DNA of 37,137 nt from J095 sp964407935 (GCA_964407935.1 CAYOXS010000017.1:1-37137); one strand, 5' to 3'; shown: positions 23,301-32,252, numbered from the stretch's first letter. Made by a program: numbers and translations. Notes: generated by a model from the letters alone, not told the origin.

Positions 23301-24699
23301 AAACACCCTGCGCTGGATTGATAACGCCAGCCTGGCCAGCTCCGGTCTCACCTGGCAGCAGGGCCAGCGCCGTTGGAACAACAATATGCTGTGGGCCGGA
23401 GGCAACAGTTGGGGTGGCGGTAATTCCTGGGGTGGCGGCAATAGTTGGGGTGGCGGCAATAGTTGGGGTGGCGGTAACAGTTGGGGCGGCGGCAACAGTT
23501 GGGGCGGCGGCAACTCCTGGGGTGGTGGCAATAGTTGGGGCGGCGGCAACAGTTGGGGCGGCGGTAACTCCTGGGGTGGCGGAAACTCCTGGGGTGGCGG
23601 CAACTCGTGGGGCGGCGGTAACTCCTGGGGTGGCGGCAACAGTTGGGGTGGCGGCAATAGTTGGGGCGGTGGCCTGACCAGCAGCCGCTGGGTTGGCGAT
23701 AACTGGGTTGACACCGGCAACAAGCGACCTCTGCCGCCACAAGCGCCGGCCGTAACAGCGACGGCCACCGCGCTGTCACCAACCGCAACAGCCACATCCA
23801 CTGCGGTGCTGCCAACCGCCACGACCACGGCCACAATTGTTGCCCCAACTAGCACGGTCACGGCCGTGCCGCCAACCGCCACAGCTACCGCTACGGCTAT
23901 TCCGTCAACTGCCACAGCTACCGCCGTGCCGCCAACCGCCACGCCGACGGCCACTGCTGTGCCGGCTATGGGTGTGTCGGACCTGGACAGTGTGAGCAAC
24001 AGCACCGGTGCCAAATGGGAGGCTGTGGTGACCATCGCTGTCTCCAACGCCGGGCAAACACCGCTGGCCAACGTTACGGTAAACGGTACATGGAGCGGCG
24101 GCGCATCCGGCAATGTTAGCTGCATTACCGGCAGCGATGGCCGCTGCACGATTAATGTTGGCAATATCAACACCATCCAGAGCAGTGTCGGCTTTACCGT
24201 TAATAACCTGACCCTGGCCGGCTACGGTTATCAGCCCGGTCTCAACAGTGACCCGGATGGCGACAGCAACGGCACTGTCATTACCATTAATCAACCGGCC
24301 AGCCCTACGCCTACGCCGGTCAACACACCCACGCCAACCCCCAGCCCCACCGCCACGCCCCTGCCCACGGTTCGCATTTCTGACCTGGATGGCAGCGGCG
24401 TAAACGGCAAAGGCGCTAAATGGACGGCCACGGTGGGCATCAGCGTGGTAAATGGCAACCAAAATCCAGTGGCCGGGGCCACGGTCAGCGGTAGTTGGAG
24501 CGGCGGCCTGAGCGGCACGGCCAACTGCACCACCGATAGTGCTGGCCGCTGTACTGTAACCAGCAGCGAAATGAACGGGCTACCCAGCGTTATCTTTACG
24601 GTTGAAAACGTCAGCGGTCTCTTTACCTACCAGGCGTTAAACAATAGTGACCCGGATGGCGACAGTAACGGCACCGTTATAACTATTATCAAGCCGTAG
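20398..24699 (+). CDS. Secreted subtilisin-like (S8) protease with inserted beta-propeller, 15x GNSWGG repeat and two Ig-like domains
   Basis: This is a 1433-residue secreted protein. ATG 20398 is chosen because the signal peptide then aligns with that of the paralogue at 25016; an in-frame ATG at 20347 would add 17 residues. Order: signal peptide ending near AAAPKTLA; an I9-like prosegment (VEPGL...IVDNKGV); a PQQ-type beta-propeller (about 135-475, repeats like VYAVNLDGSVRWQF and VYALDAVSGAVRWQY); the S8 domain with Asp562 (VAILDSG), His623 (GHGSHVAG), Asn725 (AAGNEG) and Ser824 (SGTSMATA); a region shared with the paralogue; 15 hexapeptide repeats (1002-1091); a Thr/Ala/Pro stalk; and two Ig-like domains each starting near SDLD and ending SDPDGDSNGT. 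The catalytic triad is complete. It heads a three-gene unit behind promoter D. Substrate unknown; prosegment removal is likely autocatalytic. Confidence 0.93.
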   Translation: MTLTTRSQLHILGLILAGVAILALPAAAPKTLAYVEPGLWSQRSEMLAVIVSASNASTHAAQSVARLGGTVISNLWLIDAVSAELPADQLASLAAQTGIVSIVDNKGVRTATDPWDGFISRRRLKKEVYTLDAKQTAPAVPLANGGFVSLAENGKLLILNADGSQRVQTALGGSGYIAAPVVGGNNVIYVANQQKRVYAVNLDGSVRWQFTGSGAGQFLGGVALGPNATAYVADDRGLVYALNQDNGQLLWTSQANGNSLGSVNSTPVVGPDGTIYFSTTGMGGNPKGHVFAFNANGSLKWDFTATQRATFSRSPVLGPLGRLYIVSSENVIYALNGANGSISYQFSAASPPQGQPAIGSDGSLYISAGANFYGLSPTGAQRFVFKPATSTFNSRPALSADGATVYVSKFEGTVYALDAVSGAVRWQYTASGNIPAGPTLDSDGTVIIGTSAGELHFVTPDGQLLQKTAIGVSNFQFSQPASVSLTGNVTAQAEEKISYSLMVLTRLPSQRDGRPDVQPTANSGVWKFANPVAIDVGSDILQEGRLTGTPITGSGVTVAILDSGVFFDNSTKSALSTKGSQMFVGQADFVGAGFCPPEVLGSSSQYAGYCFTNFHNSQDPYGHGSHVAGAIWNSALDFGTNLAQGIAPNAKVLSVRVLGNNGTGSYVDVIEGIQYIVANKAAHNIRVLNMSLSAYATTPYFVDPLNRAVEAAWANGIVVVTAAGNEGPGPESITVPGNDPYVITVGAVNGNRTPGYWADDILPGWSATGPTWDGFAKPDVLAPGTYIISYMYNDPANIANSATLVQQHPDYSANSTFFRMSGTSMATAVTSGVVALMLEKTPSLTPDQVKYRLMVSARPALTAGNDLVYNIFQQGMGRIWAPEAVLGSFAADGRANAGMNIVTDLANGIGWVDLNGDGFVQNNELDPAKMAFHYQGAFGRMLSDDGRAYLYYTIDQSGNFTAFGAVWVNTLRWIDNASLASSGLTWQQGQRRWNNNMLWAGGNSWGGGNSWGGGNSWGGGNSWGGGNSWGGGNSWGGGNSWGGGNSWGGGNSWGGGNSWGGGNSWGGGNSWGGGNSWGGGNSWGGGNSWGGGLTSSRWVGDNWVDTGNKRPLPPQAPAVTATATALSPTATATSTAVLPTATTTATIVAPTSTVTAVPPTATATATAIPSTATATAVPPTATPTATAVPAMGVSDLDSVSNSTGAKWEAVVTIAVSNAGQTPLANVTVNGTWSGGASGNVSCITGSDGRCTINVGNINTIQSSVGFTVNNLTLAGYGYQPGLNSDPDGDSNGTVITINQPASPTPTPVNTPTPTPSPTATPLPTVRISDLDGSGVNGKGAKWTATVGISVVNGNQNPVAGATVSGSWSGGLSGTANCTTDSAGRCTVTSSEMNGLPSVIFTVENVSGLFTYQALNNSDPDGDSNGTVITIIKP
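23401..23670 (+). repeat. 15 tandem 18-base units encoding G-N-S-W-G-G
   Basis: Fifteen in-frame 18-base units cover 270 bases and every one encodes exactly GNSWGG. Codons vary between units (AAC/AAT, AGT/TCC/TCG, GGC/GGT/GGA), while the peptide does not change at all. That pattern means the protein sequence, not the DNA repeat, is being kept. Confidence 0.97.
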
Positions 24700-24732
24700 G
24701 CTAATGGTTTCCGCAACGCGAGGATTTTGTAG

Positions 24733-24972
24733 ATGAGCATGAAGCTGAACACATCTGGATTGGTCAAAAGGTGGGCCGGTTTGGTTGGAAAATTAAATGG
24801 AACCCAATTGTCAACCGGTGCGGCCTGCGAACATGACCCCCTGTTTGCAGAAGTTCTTCGCCTGGAAAAGTTGATTGCCGAGCAACAGGCCGAGTTCTGC
24901 CGGGTTAATCACGCCGCCGCTATCCCCAAAATCAGTGCCGAACACCAGAAAGCCATCGACCTGGCCGGTTAA
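24733..24972 (+). CDS. 79-residue uncharacterised protein between the two proteases
   Basis: GAGGA at 24720-24724 lies 8 bases before the ATG, and the gene sits 33 bases behind the first protease stop and 43 bases before the second protease start, so it is almost certainly co-transcribed. The product begins MSMKLNTSGLVKRWAGLVGKL, with no signal peptide. It has a likely amphipathic helical middle (HDPLFAEVLRLEKLIAEQQAEFCRVN) and ends AEHQKAIDLAG. Two Cys are present. It lacks the NSWGG motif. I do not recognise it. Position suggests a cytoplasmic helper of protease production, but nothing in the sequence shows this. Confidence 0.65.
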   Translation: MSMKLNTSGLVKRWAGLVGKLNGTQLSTGAACEHDPLFAEVLRLEKLIAEQQAEFCRVNHAAAIPKISAEHQKAIDLAG

Positions 24973-25015
24973 CCTCACTTTTGGGCAGCCGGCTGTACCG
25001 GATAAGGAACTCTTG

Positions 25016-27721
25016 ATGAAAACAAAAATTCAAGCCCTGATCATTGTTACTCTGTTTACCCTTTTTTTGGGGGGAGTCGTCGGGCCAGCTACGACTGCGG
25101 GTGCGGCTTACGTGGAACCCGGCCTCAGCGGCTATCCTGGCAAACTGCTGCCGGTCATTGTCACCGCCGGCAACTCAGCCGCCGCTGCCGCCGCGGTGTC
25201 GCGCCTTGGCGGCCAGGTAACCAGTGATCTGTGGCTGATTGACGCGGTTGGCGCAGCCCTGCCCGCCGGCCAACTGGCGGCGCTGGCCGCTGATCCGGCC
25301 GTTATTTCCATCACCAGCAACAAAGGCGTGCAGAGCGCCCAGTCACCTGTTGACGAAAGCGGGTGGGTCACCAACTATCGTTTCCCTGTGCCCTGGGATG
25401 GCAGCCCCGATATGCAGCCAACCCAAAATCGTTGGGTATATAAACTGGTCTATCACACCGGCATTGACGTTGGGGCAGATGTTTACCAAACCGATTCATA
25501 TCCAATGACAGAGAGCGGGGAAGGTATTCTGGGGACTAACGTTACAGTTGCCGTCATCGATAGTGGCATTTACTACTCTTCTGAGGTTAAAAACACCCTG
25601 GGTGCCTGGACCAGCTACCGGTTTTTGGGGCAGGCTGACTTTGTAGGCAATGGCCAATGTTCAGAGGTTGGCACCGGCAAGTATAAGAACTCTATCATTC
25701 AGTACAATGGTTACTGCTGGACCGACTACCAGAAAAGCCGCGATACGTACGGTCACGGTACCCACGTGGCCAGTATCATCTGGAACAATTTTGAGGCTGA
25801 TACCACCTGGGAATATTTGGGCATCGCTCCGGAAGCAAACATTCTGAGCGTGCGGGTATTGGGTGATAACGGCACCGGCACCTACGAAGACGTCATCCAG
25901 GGCATCCAGTACGTGGTAGCCAACAAAGCCACTTACAAAGTGCGGGTGATGAATCTGAGCCTGAGCGCCTATTCCACCACCCCCTACTTTGCCGACCCGC
26001 TCAACCGCGCGGTCGAGGCGGCCTGGGCCAACGGCATCGTGGTGGTGGCGGCGGCGGGCAACGAAAGCGGCAAGGCCGAAAGCGTCACCGTGCCCGGCAA
26101 CGATCCCTACGTGATCACGGTTGGCGCGCTGGACGGCCAGCGCACTCCCGGTTACTGGCGCGACGACACCCTGGCCCGTTGGTCGGGCGGCGGCCCCACC
26201 CGGGATGGCTTTGCCAAACCCGATCTGCTGGCCCCGGGCATGAATATTGTCGGCTTTATGTATAATGACCACACCAACCCGGCCAACTCGGCCAAATTGG
26301 TTCAGGAGCACCCGGACTATTCGCTCACGTCCGACCTGTTCCGCATGAATGGCACCAGTATGGCCACGGCCATTACCTCCGGGGCGGCAGCACTGCTGCT
26401 GCAGGTTCATCCCGAACTAACCCCCAACCAGGTCAAATTCCGGCTGATGGCTGCGGCCCGGCCCGCCTTTGCCGGCGATGGCGACCTCTCTTACAACATC
26501 TTCCAGCAGGGCATGGGCCGGTTATGGGTGCCGGACGTGCTCTTTGGCAATTTCTTCCCGGCCGGAGCCGAGGCCAACCACGGCATGGATATCAATGCCG
26601 ATCTGGCCCACCGCACCGGCTGGGTAGATGCCAATGGCGACGGGCTGGTTCAGCTCAACGAAATGAATCTGGCCGAAATCGCCTTTCACTACGCCGGGCC
26701 AATTCATCGCCTGCTCAGTGATGACGGGCGAGCCTATCTTTACTATACGGTCGAGGCCAACGGCACAATTTACGCGATGGGGGCGGCCTGGGCCGATTCG
26801 ATGCAGTGGCTTGACAAGGCCGCTATGTCCGCCAGCGGTTTAACCTGGGCCAACGGTGCAGACGCCTGGGACCGGGGGATGATCTGGGCGGGCGGTAATT
26901 CGTGGAGTGGCGGCAATTCGTGGAGTGGCGGCAATTCGTGGAGCGGTGGCAATTCGTGGAGTGGCGGTAATTCGTGGAGTGGCGGCAATTCGTGGAGCGG
27001 CGGCAATTCGTGGAGTGGCGGTAATTCGTGGAGTGGCGGCAATTCGTGGAGTGGTTCCATTGGGGTGACTACCTGGGTTAACGATAATTCGCCCGCTGCC
27101 GGCGCGCTCCTGGCTTCGCCCACGCCCACCCCGACAGCCTTCGATAGCACCAGCAGCAGCGCCATGCGCCTGTCTGCCGATGGCACCGTCGACTCCAGTT
27201 CAACGCCAGTGCCAACGCCCGCCGAAACAGCCACACCTGTTCCCAGCCCAACCCCCACCGATACATCGACACCACTGCCTACAGCGACAGCAACCGCCGT
27301 CCCCACCGAAACGGCTACCCCGAGCGCCACACCGGCGGCAACCGCAACACCCCAGCCAGGCCCAACGGCCACCGCCAGCGCCGTTCCGCCAGCAATGCGG
27401 GTCGCCGACCTGGACGGAATCAGCCAGAAACGCGGTAACAAATGGGACGCTCAGGTTACCGTCACCATCGTGAGCAGCAGCCAGAGCCCGGTTGCCGGCG
27501 CAACTGTTAGCGGCACATGGAGTGCGGCCGGTGTCGATAGTTGTATTACAGGCAGTAACGGACAGTGCAGCCTTAGCGCAACTGGTCTCGCCAAGTCAAC
27601 CGGCAGCGTCAGCTTTACGGTGACCGGCGTCCAGCACGCCAGTTTTGGCTACCAGCCGGCCAGCAACAGCGATCCCGACAGCGACAGCGACGGTACGACC
27701 ATCACGCTCGCGGCCCCGTAA
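25016..27721 (+). CDS. Secreted subtilisin-like (S8) protease with 9x GNSWSG repeat and Ig-like domain
   Basis: This 901-residue paralogue of the protease at 20398 lacks the beta-propeller. AAGGA at 25004-25008 lies 7 bases before ATG 25016. Order: signal peptide (MKTKIQALIIVTLFTLFLGG, cleavage near AGAA); prosegment starting YVEPGL, as in the paralogue; the S8 domain with Asp182 (VAVIDSG), His247 (GHGTHVAS), the oxyanion Asn in AAGNES and Ser448 (NGTSMATA); the shared post-catalytic region (FAFHYAG-like, LLSDDGRAYLYYTV); nine GNSWSG repeats (about 627-680); a Thr/Pro/Ala stalk; and one Ig-like domain beginning VADLDG and ending SDPDSDSDGT. The catalytic triad is complete. It is the last gene behind promoter D and is followed by a strong terminator. 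The Ser in place of Gly in the repeat matches the motif version in the 54- and 115-residue peptides. Confidence 0.93.
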   Translation: MKTKIQALIIVTLFTLFLGGVVGPATTAGAAYVEPGLSGYPGKLLPVIVTAGNSAAAAAAVSRLGGQVTSDLWLIDAVGAALPAGQLAALAADPAVISITSNKGVQSAQSPVDESGWVTNYRFPVPWDGSPDMQPTQNRWVYKLVYHTGIDVGADVYQTDSYPMTESGEGILGTNVTVAVIDSGIYYSSEVKNTLGAWTSYRFLGQADFVGNGQCSEVGTGKYKNSIIQYNGYCWTDYQKSRDTYGHGTHVASIIWNNFEADTTWEYLGIAPEANILSVRVLGDNGTGTYEDVIQGIQYVVANKATYKVRVMNLSLSAYSTTPYFADPLNRAVEAAWANGIVVVAAAGNESGKAESVTVPGNDPYVITVGALDGQRTPGYWRDDTLARWSGGGPTRDGFAKPDLLAPGMNIVGFMYNDHTNPANSAKLVQEHPDYSLTSDLFRMNGTSMATAITSGAAALLLQVHPELTPNQVKFRLMAAARPAFAGDGDLSYNIFQQGMGRLWVPDVLFGNFFPAGAEANHGMDINADLAHRTGWVDANGDGLVQLNEMNLAEIAFHYAGPIHRLLSDDGRAYLYYTVEANGTIYAMGAAWADSMQWLDKAAMSASGLTWANGADAWDRGMIWAGGNSWSGGNSWSGGNSWSGGNSWSGGNSWSGGNSWSGGNSWSGGNSWSGGNSWSGSIGVTTWVNDNSPAAGALLASPTPTPTAFDSTSSSAMRLSADGTVDSSSTPVPTPAETATPVPSPTPTDTSTPLPTATATAVPTETATPSATPAATATPQPGPTATASAVPPAMRVADLDGISQKRGNKWDAQVTVTIVSSSQSPVAGATVSGTWSAAGVDSCITGSNGQCSLSATGLAKSTGSVSFTVTGVQHASFGYQPASNSDPDSDSDGTTITLAAP
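26894..27055 (+). repeat. 9 tandem 18-base units encoding G-N-S-W-S-G
   Basis: Nine in-frame 18-base units cover 162 bases, each encoding GNSWSG. AAT-TCG-TGG is identical in all nine units and only the Gly and one Ser codon wobble. The units are far more alike in DNA than those at 23401, suggesting a younger expansion or recent conversion. Confidence 0.97.
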
Positions 27722-27787
27722 CGGCTGAGGTCACGTTTACCCCGGTTCCCGATTCTCCATAACCACCATTCAGAGCCACAGGGCGCT

Positions 27788-27846
27788 AAAAAACCCCTCA
27801 CCCTCGTTGCTGATAGGCAGTGACGCTATCGGGTGGGGGTTTTTTG
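27788..27846 (+). terminator. Strong terminator after the protease operon
   Basis: AAAAAACCCCTCACCC (27788-27803) pairs with GGGTGGGGGTTTTTT (27831-27845) with one G-U pair. The loop holds an inner GATAG/CTATC stem. The 3' arm ends in six T. It closes the 20398-27721 unit. Confidence 0.92.
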
Positions 27847-27864
27847 TTACTTATTCCAACAAAG

Positions 27865-27893
27865 TTGACATTCCACAACCATCTATCTATAAT
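27865..27893 (+). promoter_or_regulatory. Consensus sigma-70-type promoter of the polyamine uptake operon
   Basis: TTGACA (27865-27870), a 17-base spacer and TATAAT (27888-27893) match the consensus at every position. It carries no TAGGG/CCCTA site, so this operon is outside the regulon proposed for the peptide cluster. The predicted start is near 27900. Confidence 0.85.
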
Positions 27894-27899
27894 CGTCCA

Positions 27900-28126
27900 T
27901 TACTTTTCCCATTCCCCAGAATATCACCCAACAATCAAAACAAGCCGGGCAATGGCTGCTCATTCTTCTTCGACGATCACCGGCTCCGTTGTGTATTAAT
28001 TTTTTGCACTGGGAGGTGAAACCGCAAGGCGACCGATGAATTCATTGATGTCCCGTTTGGTATGTTAAGGGGAGCAGTTTTCTATTAATGCCGCAGTTCA
28101 ACTTTACAGAAGAGAAGAGGAAAATG
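27900..28126 (+). other. Long untranslated leader of the uptake operon
   Basis: About 227 bases lie between the predicted start and the preferred ATG. I see no reading frame with a ribosome site and no riboswitch class I can name. Short self-complementary pieces occur near 28010-28060 (GGGA/TCCC around TGAATTCA). A polyamine-responsive leader is possible but not shown. Confidence 0.35.
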
Positions 28127-29602
<1,476 letters not shown>

Positions 29603-29615
29603 CTAAAAAGGCACA

Positions 29616-29654
29616 GGTGTTACGCCGGCCAGCGTCGCTGGCCGGCGTAACACC
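29616..29654 (+). repeat. Perfect 18-base-pair hairpin after the binding-protein gene
   Basis: GGTGTTACGCCGGCCAGC (29616-29633) and its exact reverse complement (29637-29654) enclose a three-base loop. There is no T-tract. Such hairpins after binding-protein genes usually protect the upstream message and so give more binding protein than transporter, which fits its place here. Confidence 0.85.
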
Positions 29655-29704
29655 CATTCAATGCCAGGGCGGCAGCCCCTATTTTGCAAAAGGAGACTCA
29701 ACTC

Positions 29705-31147
29705 ATGGAACCCAAACTGTGGATTAACGGCGAATGGGTGGCCAGCCAGGGCGGCGGCGTGTCCACCATCACCAACCCCGCCACCGATGCCCCTCTGGCC
29801 GCCGTCATCGATGCCAGCCGCGCCGACGTGGACCGCGCCGTGCAGGCCGCCAAAACTGCCTTTTACGATGGCCGCTGGTCTAAATTAACGCCCGCTGCCC
29901 GCTCGATGGCGTTGTGGAAACTGGCCGACCTGCTGGAAGCCCATGCCGAAGAGTTGGCCCGCGTGGAATCAGACAACACCGGCAAACCGTACCAGATGGT
30001 CAGCCTGGGCGGCGACATCCCCTTTGCCGTCGATAATTTGCGCTTTTTTGCCGCCGCCGCCCGCGATACTCACGGCGCGCATGCCGGCGAATATATGCCC
30101 GGTTACACCTCAATTTACCGCCGCGAGCCGGTCGGGGTCTGCGGCCAGATTACTCCGTGGAATTACCCGCTGATGATGGCCGCCTGGAAAATCGGCCCGG
30201 CGCTGGCCGCCGGCTGCACCGTGGTGCTGAAACCGGCCCCCACCACCCCGCTCACCACGCTGATGCTGGCCGACCTCATTGCCGAAGCCGGCATCCCCGC
30301 CGGAGTGGTCAACATTATCACCGGCGGCAACGAGACCGGGCAGGCGCTGGTGGAACACCCGGACGTGCGGCTGGTCAGCCTGACCGGCTCAACCAACACC
30401 GGCAAAAAAGTAATGCGCACCGCCGCCGACACGCTGAAACGGGTGCATTTGGAATTGGGCGGCAAAGCGCCGTTCATCGTTTTTGATGACGCCGATGTGG
30501 AACTGGTGGCCCAAAAAGCCACGCTGGCCGCCACGCTCAACACCGGGCAGGATTGCACCGCCGCCACCCGTGTGTACGTGGCTCACAACCGGCTGGACAG
30601 CGTTAAAGAGGCGCTGGTGGCCAGCATGCGCGGCGTTAAAATTGGCCTGCCTTTTGACGAAGGCGTCGAAATGGGGCCGCTGATTTCGTACGCCCAGCAC
30701 GAGCGCGTGCAGGGATTCATTGAGCGGGCCAAAGCCGCCGGCGCAAAAATTCTCACCGGTGGCGGCATCCCGGCCGGTTTCGAGCGGGGCTGCTGGTTTG
30801 AACCTACCGTTATCGCCGGGGCCGCGCAGGATTCGGAAATCATCCAGAGCGAGGTGTTTGGCCCGGTGCTGACCGTGAGCACTTTCAAAGATGATGCCGA
30901 AGCCATCCATTTGGGCAACGATGTGCTGTACGGGCTGGCCGCCTCGGTGTTTACCCGCGATGTGGGCCGGGCCATGAAGCTGGCCGCGGAGCTGGAATTT
31001 GGCACCGTTTGGATTAACGACCACCTGCCGCTGACCTCGGAAACGCCGCACGGTGGCTTTAAACAATCCGGCTTTGGCAAAGACCTGTCGGCCGAAGCCG
31101 TGGGCGATTATCAAATTACCAAACACGTAATGGTGGCGCAGAGCTAG
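29705..31147 (+). CDS. patD: Gamma-aminobutyraldehyde (aminoaldehyde) dehydrogenase, PatD-like
   Basis: This 480-residue NAD-dependent aldehyde dehydrogenase has the normal family length. AAAAGGAGA at 29689-29697 precedes ATG 29705. Motifs: ITPWNYPLMMAAWKIGPALA with the catalytic Asn, VVLKPAPTTPLT, the NAD-site LTGSTNTGKKV, the general base Glu250 in LELGGKAPF, the nucleophile Cys284 in TGQDCTAATRVYV, and EVFGPVLTV. GQDCTAA is characteristic of the E. coli PatD/YdcW group, which oxidises 4-aminobutanal to GABA in putrescine breakdown. Its place between binding protein and ATPase genes ties uptake to catabolism. E. coli has the same gene set with patD last. Substrate among related aminoaldehydes is not certain. 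Confidence 0.9.
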   Translation: MEPKLWINGEWVASQGGGVSTITNPATDAPLAAVIDASRADVDRAVQAAKTAFYDGRWSKLTPAARSMALWKLADLLEAHAEELARVESDNTGKPYQMVSLGGDIPFAVDNLRFFAAAARDTHGAHAGEYMPGYTSIYRREPVGVCGQITPWNYPLMMAAWKIGPALAAGCTVVLKPAPTTPLTTLMLADLIAEAGIPAGVVNIITGGNETGQALVEHPDVRLVSLTGSTNTGKKVMRTAADTLKRVHLELGGKAPFIVFDDADVELVAQKATLAATLNTGQDCTAATRVYVAHNRLDSVKEALVASMRGVKIGLPFDEGVEMGPLISYAQHERVQGFIERAKAAGAKILTGGGIPAGFERGCWFEPTVIAGAAQDSEIIQSEVFGPVLTVSTFKDDAEAIHLGNDVLYGLAASVFTRDVGRAMKLAAELEFGTVWINDHLPLTSETPHGGFKQSGFGKDLSAEAVGDYQITKHVMVAQS

Positions 31148-32187
31148 TGACTGACAACAACGTTGCCGTTCAATTTTCAAACGTCAATCGCCATTTTGGC
31201 GAGGTAAAAGCTGTGGACCAGCTCAATCTGGACATCCACGATGGCGAATTTTTTACGCTGCTGGGACCATCCGGCTCCGGCAAAACCACCTGCCTGCGGC
31301 TGATTGCCGGCTTTGAGCGCCCCGACTCCGGCCAGATTTACCTGTACGGCCACAATGTATCGGCCCTGCCGCCCTATGAGCGCGATGTGAATACGGTGTT
31401 TCAGGATTATGCGCTGTTTCCGCATATGACGGTGGAAAAAAATGTGGGGTACGGGCTGATGATCAAAAAAGTGCCGGCCGCCGAGCGCCAGCGCCGGGTG
31501 AAGGACATCCTGGAATTGGTGCAGTTGGGTGGTTTGGCCGGGCGCAAACCGGGGCAGCTTTCCGGCGGGCAGCGGCAGCGGGTGGCGCTGGCCCGCGCTC
31601 TGGTTAACCATCCCCGGGTGCTGCTGCTCGATGAACCGCTGGGCGCGCTCGATTTGAAACTGCGCCAGCAAATGCAACTCGAGCTGAAGACTATTCAGCA
31701 GCAGGTGGGTATCACGTTTGTTTACGTTACCCACGATCAGGAAGAAGCGCTGACCATGAGCGACCGGCTGGCCGTATTTAACCAGGGCCGGATTGAACAG
31801 GTGGGCGCGCCCTCTGAAATTTACGAGCACCCGGCCACGCCGTTTGTCGCCGGTTTTGTGGGCGTGTCTAATCTGGTTAGCGGCGAAACGGCGCAGGCGA
31901 TTACCGGCTCGCCGCAGATGTTTTCGGTGCGCCCGGAAAAAATCCACCTGGCCGACCCGGCCGCGCCCGTCCCCGACGACATGGTCGCCGCCGATGGTCG
32001 CGTCCGTGATGTGGTGTACCTGGGCATTATGACTCGCTATTTGGTTGAACTGAACGTGGGCGGCGACCTGACCGTGGTCGAACAAAATCTGCACACCTCG
32101 TCAAAAGAGGCGTTGACGGCCCGGGGCCGGGCGGTGCGGTTGTTGTGGTATCGGCGTCACTGCCGCCACATTTCATCGACAAACTGA
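31147..32187 (+). CDS. ydcT: Polyamine-type ABC transporter ATPase (YdcT/PotA-like)
   Basis: This 346-residue ATP-binding subunit has Walker A GPSGSGKTT, Q-loop VFQDYALFPHMTV, signature LSGGQRQRVALARAL, Walker B VLLLDEPLGALD, H-loop VTHDQEEALTMSDR, and a C-terminal TOBE-type region (FSVRPEKIHLAD...GIMTRYLVEL). The GTG start overlaps the dehydrogenase stop by one base (TAGTG), so translation is coupled. It energises the two permeases that follow. The last 20 or so residues (VRLLWYRRHCRHISSTN) are more basic than usual but no frameshift is evident. Confidence 0.93.
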   Translation: MTDNNVAVQFSNVNRHFGEVKAVDQLNLDIHDGEFFTLLGPSGSGKTTCLRLIAGFERPDSGQIYLYGHNVSALPPYERDVNTVFQDYALFPHMTVEKNVGYGLMIKKVPAAERQRRVKDILELVQLGGLAGRKPGQLSGGQRQRVALARALVNHPRVLLLDEPLGALDLKLRQQMQLELKTIQQQVGITFVYVTHDQEEALTMSDRLAVFNQGRIEQVGAPSEIYEHPATPFVAGFVGVSNLVSGETAQAITGSPQMFSVRPEKIHLADPAAPVPDDMVAADGRVRDVVYLGIMTRYLVELNVGGDLTVVEQNLHTSSKEALTARGRAVRLLWYRRHCRHISSTN

Positions 32188-32200
32188 CCCAAACCCATTG

Positions 32201-32230
32201 CCCCGGCATTTTGCCAAAATGAGGCCGGGG
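32201..32230 (+). other. Intercistronic hairpin between ATPase and first permease genes
   Basis: CCCCGGC (32201-32207) and GCCGGGG (32224-32230) enclose an inner ATTTT/AAAAT stem with a GCC loop and a three-base bulge. There is no T-run. It lies 22 bases before the permease ATG and could separate message stability of the two halves of the operon. Confidence 0.6.
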
Positions 32231-32252
32231 TCACTCCACTGACCGGGAATTT

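Noticed and set aside
23401..23670. CRISPR-like array
   Set aside because: The 18-base units abut with no spacers and stay in frame with constant translation, so this is a coding repeat.
22510..23742. Long minus-strand open frames over the protease repeats (22510-23742 and 23262-24176)
   Set aside because: They are created by the repeat and the GC-rich codons of the plus-strand protease; their products are low-complexity Pro/Leu or Ala/Thr strings without ribosome sites, while the plus strand has complete catalytic motifs.
24875..25015. 47-residue N-terminal extension of the second protease
   Set aside because: It overlaps the 79-residue gene, has no signal peptide, and the ATG at 25016 has AAGGA and starts a proper signal peptide matching the paralogue.
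28010..28080. Known riboswitch (c-di-GMP, guanidine, glycine types considered)
   Set aside because: Short pieces such as GGTGAAACC looked suggestive, but the conserved cores and pairing of these classes are not present.
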